Below, in pieces: positions 59,549 through 64,000 of a DNA stretch of 64,000 nucleotides (the first letter of the stretch is position 1; each line of letters starts with the position of its first letter). Origin of the DNA: Lentisphaeria bacterium (lineage in GTDB: Bacteria > Verrucomicrobiota > Lentisphaeria > Oligosphaerales > Oligosphaeraceae); assembly GCA_016288215.1 (NCBI GenBank), contig JAEEYQ010000046.1, positions 1 through 64,000 on the forward strand, read 5' to 3'. The notes under the pieces were generated by a model. That model searched no databases and was not told where the DNA came from. It worked only from the letters and a program-made list of their open reading frames with translations. Both the position numbers and the translations under genes were made by a program.

Positions 59549-60271
59549 ATGAAGACTGCGGCATTTGTCATCAGTATTGTTGGGTTTGTTTTATCCCTTA
59601 TTCCAATATTGGGATTATTTTCATTATTTTTGCTCGTCCCTGCTTTTTTGTTGGCAATAGCAGGGATTATTGTATCACATGTGCAGAAGAAGGGTAAAAA
59701 TGGTTTAGGATATTCTGCCATCATTCTCTGTATCTTTGCTTTCGGTATAGTTGGTTTCCAAATGTTGGCTCTTAAAGCAACAGCTGAAGGAATAAAAGAA
59801 GTTGAAAAGCAAGAAGATGTTAAAATCCATGGTGAGCAAGTTCAAGTCCCAATCATTGGATTAGGAGGATTTGAACTTGGAGCCAGTCTGGATTCCAAAA
59901 AACTGAGCAAAGATGACTACCAATATGGTTATAAAACAGTCAAAATTAAAACTCCCGTCAGAAAAATTGAATACGTCAATCTGTATTTCACTCCAAAAAC
60001 TAACCTTGTCTATAAGATTTCAGCTTCTGAACCGGGAACCGATTCGGATTTGAATGCAATAAAGGCTGTACTTGAAGAAAAATACAAAGCAAAAATGGGA
60101 GACCCAAATTATGGGAAAGTGAATTTAACAGGAAATAAAGAATATGTTTTCTCAGGAAATGGTAGAAGCATCTTCCTGAAGTATGAAAATTCACAAAATA
60201 TAATTACCTATATTGACAATAATCTATACAAGCAGTACAAAGAGGAAACGACCGATTCAAGCGGTCTATAA
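59549..60271 (+). CDS. AT-rich two-helix membrane protein, unknown
   Basis: Not recognised. 240 residues. Two N-terminal membrane helices (about 1-25 and 28-48, then another at about 55-75: FVISIVGFVLSLIPILGLFSLF; LLVPAFLLAIAGIIVSHV; GYSAIILCIFAFGIVGF) are followed by a soluble region of about 165 residues (VPIIGLGGFELGASLDSKKLSKDDYQYGYKTV ... KNVYFSGN-type). The DNA is far more AT-rich than neighbours (20 G+C in a counted stretch of 60 bases at 59581-59640), with A/T-ending codons. No ribosome site is evident. It sits 50 bases after tRNA-Gln, a typical integration site, so it was probably acquired by transfer. The small C-terminal domain may be extracytoplasmic. Confidence 0.7.
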   Translation: MKTAAFVISIVGFVLSLIPILGLFSLFLLVPAFLLAIAGIIVSHVQKKGKNGLGYSAIILCIFAFGIVGFQMLALKATAEGIKEVEKQEDVKIHGEQVQVPIIGLGGFELGASLDSKKLSKDDYQYGYKTVKIKTPVRKIEYVNLYFTPKTNLVYKISASEPGTDSDLNAIKAVLEEKYKAKMGDPNYGKVNLTGNKEYVFSGNGRSIFLKYENSQNIITYIDNNLYKQYKEETTDSSGL

Positions 60272-60284
60272 CTGCCACTACTTG

Positions 60285-60340
60285 TTTCTAGCTTCTAGAT
60301 TTCTAGAAATCTAAAGCCTTTAGCCTTAATGCCTTAGCCG
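60285..60340. repeat. Degenerate heptamer/octamer repeats with palindrome
   Basis: Read on the minus strand the sequence runs CTAAGGC, ATTAAGGC, TAAAGGC, then TTTAGATTTCTAGAAATCTAGAAGC and TAGAAAC: short repeats drifting in sequence. AGATTTCTAGAAATCT (60297-60312) is a perfect 16-base palindrome. The repeats begin within the last codons of the downstream minus-strand gene. The style resembles the 8-base units after the secretin at 21725. Confidence 0.6.
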
Positions 60341-63034
60341 CTTGATTTCCTGAATAAGGGCGCGGCGCAGTTCACGGAGTTGGCCGTTAGTGACTTGCCC
60401 GTCCAGGCAGGTCCAGGGGATGGTGCCCATGATGGCGTTGATTTTCTCGCGGCTGTCCTGAACGCGGGCCGCCTTGGCGGGCAGGGTTTCGCCAATAGTG
60501 CAAAGTTCCTTCCAATACGCAAGATAGCGATAATCGTAGGCCCCTTCGCGAAGCGCTTCCCATTGCAGGGTCGGAATGACTTCGTGGCGGGGGCGTGGGG
60601 GCGTTGTGGAGGTGTCGGGAGGCATGGGATAGCAGATGCAGGCATCCTTGGATTCATATAATGCATTGCCGTCCATATCGTTATAGGGATCATCATGGGC
60701 GCGCAGGAAGGTCCATGTCCAGGCGCCGGTGGCTTGGGTCCGCCAGTTGAAGAGACCCAACATGAAGCGGTTGGAATAGAGGTTGCCGTCCTGCTGGAGG
60801 CCGCCGTTGGTGTAGCAGCCGGTGCCGTACCACCAGAAGGTCTTGCCCGCGTCCAGAGTCTCCTGTCGGATTTCAGCGTTCCGTTTCCATGTGTTGGAGG
60901 TCACAAAACCGATGTTGGCGTAGCAGCGGAAGTCAAGCCATGGGGCCAGGTGGGAGCGCACAAAATTCACTTCACAGGTGTTGAAGGTGTCCATGCCGGC
61001 TTCCTTGATCCAGCGGAGAGTCCGAACCGCATCTTCGCTGTTTTCGCTGTAGGCGTTGGGCTCGTCCACGGTGTGGATGCAATAGGGCGGCCAGCTGTCC
61101 TCTTCAGCCATATGGCGGATTTCCTCCAGAAGGGCGTCAAAGGCGGCGCGGTATAGTGGCGATTTCTTGTCTAACTCTTTTATTTTCAATGAGTTAATGA
61201 AACTGTCAAAGGCTTGGAAAGAGATGACGGCCACGCCGGGGAACCCGACTTGGGTGTAGAGCTTCATCTCATGGCGGAAGGACGACAAATCAATGTCAAA
61301 GTGGCCGTTGCGGTATTGTATCTTGCCGTCTGTGAAGGGGTAAAGCATCAGGGCGTTCATCCCATGGGCACGGAAGTCCCGCATTTCACGTAGAATCTCC
61401 TCGTCAGAGAAGCGTTGTCTGGTCCACCGTTCACCGTCCGCATAGAGTCCGAAGGTCACGGAAGGGACTTCCGGTGGTGTAAATTCATCCACCACAAGCT
61501 GATAGGTGGCGAATGGAACGCCGTCCATCAACAACGGTGCCGTATAGCGTCCCGGCTTGGTGTCTGGAGGAACATCGACTTGGATGGCGAAAAGGGCTGG
61601 GGATTTTTCTCTAAGCTCAATCGTATCAGGATGTTCCAGAAGTTCTGGAATGACGACGAAGGTGTCGGCGTTCCAATCGGTCCGCTGTGGCCACATGCGT
61701 GCTTGAACGATTGTAACTTGTTGTGGCGCAATACGTTGATGCTTGAATAGAAAAGCTCTGGGTCCAGTCAGGGGGCCAAGGGTGATGGCGTTAACGGAAC
61801 GGTCACGGAGGGGATAGATGGCAAAGAATTCGGTGGCTGTCATGCCCGGAGAGGTCTCTGCGGCAATGGTTTCCGTGATTTCCTCCGAATGGGGGACGGC
61901 GTTTGGGCGCACCTCGCCGGGTTCGGCCCGTTGGAAGAGCTGAAAACCGCGGGCGGCCTCCAGCTCGGTGATCGTCGCCGGCTCTCCAGATTCCACCCAT
62001 GGGATTTCCGTGAACTGTTTCCCCTGGCAGATGGCGATGGAGCGTTCCATGCGGAACGGCTGGGCATCCTTCTCCAAAGGGATTAGCAGAAGGGTGAAGG
62101 TTCCCATGTACAGGTCGTTGGGCTCTAAGTCAACGCTGATGGACATCAGCACCGTCGGAGCATCCGCTGTCCCGTCCGTTTGTTCTTCAGAGGCCTCCGC
62201 CGTTTTTCCGGAGGACGTGGCAAGGGAAATTGCAACTTGTTGCCTTGCATTGGGTTGTGATGGAACTTGGAGGAACAGCCTCCATTTGCCGTCATCCAGT
62301 TTTTTGCAGAAGAAAGAGTAGGGTGGACGGGTTAGCTCCTCTGGCGAGAGGGCGACGGTGGGGGAGGCGCCTTCTTCAAACTGCAGATGAACGTCTTCAA
62401 AGCCTTGGTCGGGTACGTCAGTGATTTCAGCCGACCAGATGCGGCCCCGTTCCGCTTCGGGAATCGGCACCTGAAAGGGCAAGCTGTGTTTGGGTTTGCC
62501 TATGGTGTTGTCGGAGAAGACGATATGCCCTTGACTGTTTCGCAGGGTCAGTGCCGCATGTTCCGCAGGGGCATCCCCGCGGAAGAGTCCCGTCAGCTGG
62601 TCGGCCTGTGCGTCAAGCTGAAAATAGAGTGTGGGGCGGTCGTTGATGGGATGCAGGGGCTGATCACGGGTGGCGGGGACGGAGAATTTGCCCTCTCTAG
62701 TCCGAAAACGTCCCGCATTGGGGCCCGCATCATACTCCAAGGTGTAGATGCCTTGTGTAAGTCCTTCTAAATCAAATGGTTGTGTTTGTCTTAGGTCAAT
62801 TTTGCCGTCCGGGACAATGGATTGGCCATCAGGATTGGTCAGACGATAATGCAGCGGCGTGAGATATTTGCCGATCTGGACGCAGCGTAAGTCAAACATC
62901 AAGCGTCCGGAGGGCGTTGGCGCGAGATAGGCCACTGTGCGGCCGCGGGTTTGCAGTTCGCCGGCGGAAAGCAGGCAGGGGAGGAGACAGAGAAGCGCAA
63001 AAAGGGATGTTTTGCGTTTCTCTGTCGGCCCCAT
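60326..63034 (-). CDS. Secreted glycoside-hydrolase-like protein (DUF4091/GH123-like)
   Basis: A large exported protein (about 902 residues). The signal peptide is MGPTEKRKTSLFALLCLLPCLLSAG (1-25). The N-terminal half (about 30-480) is beta-rich and probably holds immunoglobulin-like or carbohydrate-binding domains. A TIM-barrel-like part (about 500-800) follows, with FGLYADGERWTRQRF, GMNALMLYPFTDG, CIHTVDEPNAYSENSED (adjacent Asp-Glu as in GH123 N-acetylgalactosaminidases) and FWWYGTGCYTNGG. The C-terminus (about 800-890) fits DUF4091 (WEALREGAYDYRYLAYWKELC). An upstream open frame to 63178 crosses an AT-rich promoter-like region; ATG 63034 gives a good signal peptide but has a weak ribosome site. 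Confidence 0.68.
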   Translation of the reverse strand: MGPTEKRKTSLFALLCLLPCLLSAGELQTRGRTVAYLAPTPSGRLMFDLRCVQIGKYLTPLHYRLTNPDGQSIVPDGKIDLRQTQPFDLEGLTQGIYTLEYDAGPNAGRFRTREGKFSVPATRDQPLHPINDRPTLYFQLDAQADQLTGLFRGDAPAEHAALTLRNSQGHIVFSDNTIGKPKHSLPFQVPIPEAERGRIWSAEITDVPDQGFEDVHLQFEEGASPTVALSPEELTRPPYSFFCKKLDDGKWRLFLQVPSQPNARQQVAISLATSSGKTAEASEEQTDGTADAPTVLMSISVDLEPNDLYMGTFTLLLIPLEKDAQPFRMERSIAICQGKQFTEIPWVESGEPATITELEAARGFQLFQRAEPGEVRPNAVPHSEEITETIAAETSPGMTATEFFAIYPLRDRSVNAITLGPLTGPRAFLFKHQRIAPQQVTIVQARMWPQRTDWNADTFVVIPELLEHPDTIELREKSPALFAIQVDVPPDTKPGRYTAPLLMDGVPFATYQLVVDEFTPPEVPSVTFGLYADGERWTRQRFSDEEILREMRDFRAHGMNALMLYPFTDGKIQYRNGHFDIDLSSFRHEMKLYTQVGFPGVAVISFQAFDSFINSLKIKELDKKSPLYRAAFDALLEEIRHMAEEDSWPPYCIHTVDEPNAYSENSEDAVRTLRWIKEAGMDTFNTCEVNFVRSHLAPWLDFRCYANIGFVTSNTWKRNAEIRQETLDAGKTFWWYGTGCYTNGGLQQDGNLYSNRFMLGLFNWRTQATGAWTWTFLRAHDDPYNDMDGNALYESKDACICYPMPPDTSTTPPRPRHEVIPTLQWEALREGAYDYRYLAYWKELCTIGETLPAKAARVQDSREKINAIMGTIPWTCLDGQVTNGQLRELRRALIQEIKRLRH

Positions 63035-63159
63035 GGCGAGAATTCGTCGTGGGATGGCCTTCAACTGTCTATACCATATATTATATATATTGTATAAAGC
63101 CATAGTGACACCTAGAAGTCGGCTACAGAACACACAGAAAGCCACTGAATATGAGACGT

Positions 63160-63187
63160 TTGGCCCCGTTTTTTGCAAACGGGGCCA
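63160..63187 (-). terminator. Hairpin after the SDR gene
   Basis: GGCCCCGTTTGC and its complement CAAACGGGGCC-type arms form a GC stem with an A/T-rich loop on the minus strand, 27 bases after the SDR stop. No clear T-run follows, so it may be a terminator of modest strength. Confidence 0.5.
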
Positions 63188-63213
63188 TGGGGCTTGAGCG
63201 GATTGCTTTGCGG

Positions 63214-64000
63214 CTATTTTGCCGTGTAGCCCCCATCCACAGGAATGTTCGTTCCCGTGATATAGCCGGACGCATCGGAGGCCAGAAAGACGATGATGCC
63301 CTTAAGATCCTCTTGTCCAGCGAGATGCCCAAGCTGCGTCCGTTCGCTGTATTGCTTCACGAACCGTTCCGGCAGATGCGGCTCCATCAGGCCGCCCGGA
63401 TGAATGGCGTTGATGCGGATGCCGTCCTTGCCCAGGACGCTTGCCGCCCACCGCGTGAAATTCACCATGCCGCCCTTTTCATAGAAGTAGATGGGGTTGG
63501 GGTCGTCGTCTCCCATGTTGGTTCCCGCATAGTTGGCGAACTCCGGTCCCACCAGACCCATGAACGAGCCGATGTTCACGATGGAGCCTTTGCCGCTCTT
63601 CTTCATGACATCTGCAACCGCTTTCGTGATATAGAACAGGGCGGAGGCATTGACGTGTAAACTTGCGTCGTAGCTTTCCAGCGCCTTCTTCCAGCCGCCG
63701 CCGCAGGCGCAGCGTGTCACGGCATTATTGATCAGGACGTCAATCCGTCCGGTTTGGGCGACAATATCCGCCACCATCTTGTCGATGGACTCTGTGGATT
63801 CGAGGTCAAGATAGATGGCGTGGGCTTTTAGGCCTCTGGCGACCAACGAGTCTGCAAATGCCTGTGACGCATCAACATGCCGTGCGGCGATGAACACTTC
63901 GGCTCCCGCTTCCGCCAATGCCTCTGAAATTTGCTTTCCATACCGGCCCGCTCCGCCCGTCACAATCGCCGTGCGTCCATCAAGCCTGAATGATTGGATG
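63214..64000 (-). CDS. Short-chain dehydrogenase/reductase, 5' end outside window
   Basis: The C-terminal 260 or so residues of a classical SDR. Reading continues in frame to the window edge (…SFRLDGRTAIVTGGAGRYG), so the true start is beyond 64000. Seen: the cofactor motif AIVTGGAGRYGKQI, VLINNAVTR, VNIGSFMGLVGPEF (catalytic serine), and a substrate segment that ends in FYEKGGMVNFTRWAAS. The usual YxxxK pair appears as YFYEKGG, where spacing from the tyrosine should be checked. The C-terminus DASGYITGTNIPVDGGYTAK is typical. It may act on sugars such as 2-deoxy-gluconate. Confidence 0.85.
   Translation of the reverse strand, partial: IQSFRLDGRTAIVTGGAGRYGKQISEALAEAGAEVFIAARHVDASQAFADSLVARGLKAHAIYLDLESTESIDKMVADIVAQTGRIDVLINNAVTRCACGGGWKKALESYDASLHVNASALFYITKAVADVMKKSGKGSIVNIGSFMGLVGPEFANYAGTNMGDDDPNPIYFYEKGGMVNFTRWAASVLGKDGIRINAIHPGGLMEPHLPERFVKQYSERTQLGHLAGQEDLKGIIVFLASDASGYITGTNIPVDGGYTAK

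Overview
The window looks like a chromosomal segment of a Gram-negative, saccharolytic bacterium. I infer the PVC group, most likely Lentisphaerota (Victivallales-like), with moderate to low confidence. The basis is a lipoprotein secretin with a GspL-like PilM fusion arranged like the Akkermansia pilus locus, many secreted glycan-active enzymes, ROK and Gfo/Idh/MocA genes, a tmRNA, and intergenic 'TATCCACAGAATACAC' palindromes of a type I associate with PVC genomes. Nearly all genes are housekeeping or carbohydrate genes in moderately GC-rich DNA. No phage, CRISPR array or intact transposon is visible.

Layout. 0.2-3.1 kb (minus): tmRNA (ssrA), a family 4 glycosyltransferase and rsmB. 3.2-6.2 kb (plus): a LysM coiled-coil protein, then an Lrp/AsnC regulator, an aminotransferase and trmB with overlapping ends. 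6.4-11.3 kb (plus): a TraB/GumN-like protein, two paralogous membrane-anchored SPFH (band 7) proteins with vault-like tandem repeats, and a 100-residue unknown. 11.3-19.6 kb (plus): hisD, argS, a SorE-like dehydrogenase, a hydrolase fold lacking its nucleophile, a secreted hydrolase and a large lipoprotein. 19.9-27.3 kb (plus): a five-gene type IV pilus/type II secretion-like module (secretin, PilM/GspL fusion, PilO-like, PilP/GspC-like, GspE/PilB ATPase). 27.4-30.8 kb (plus): a shortened uvrC, acetolactate decarboxylase and bioB. 31.1-34.9 kb (minus): split transketolase, SDR and ROK regulator. 35.4-39.4 kb (minus): a GH78-like rhamnosidase and an esterase-propeller fusion. 39.6-47.3 kb (minus): SurA-like chaperone, TatD, DUF362-ferredoxin, a SWIM-SNF2 helicase and an unusual YkgJ-type/glycosyltransferase fusion. 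tsaE lies at 47.5 kb (plus). 47.9-55.2 kb (minus): hom, ftsK, a RodZ-like protein, an unknown and uup. 55.3-57.3 kb (minus): rfbA and a sialidase-like gene, divergent from a Gfo/Idh/MocA oxidoreductase (57.7-59.2 kb). The right end holds tRNA-Gln, an AT-rich membrane protein of foreign look, a large glycan-active protein (minus), and an SDR gene that runs off the edge.

Functional picture. The window mixes core information processing (tmRNA, rsmB, trmB, argS, tsaE, uvrC, ftsK) with envelope functions (pilus/secretion module, SPFH pair, SurA-like, RodZ-like, LysM) and catabolism of host- or plant-type glycans (GH78, sialidase, GH123/DUF4091-like, transketolase-SDR-ROK, SorE-like). The most unusual items are the SPFH pair, the YkgJ-glycosyltransferase fusion, the shortened UvrC, a repeated intergenic element carrying terminators (one copy next to a small MITE), and a cluster of ATGCAA half-sites between the sialidase and the oxidoreductase. 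All calls were made by eye; no database search was run.
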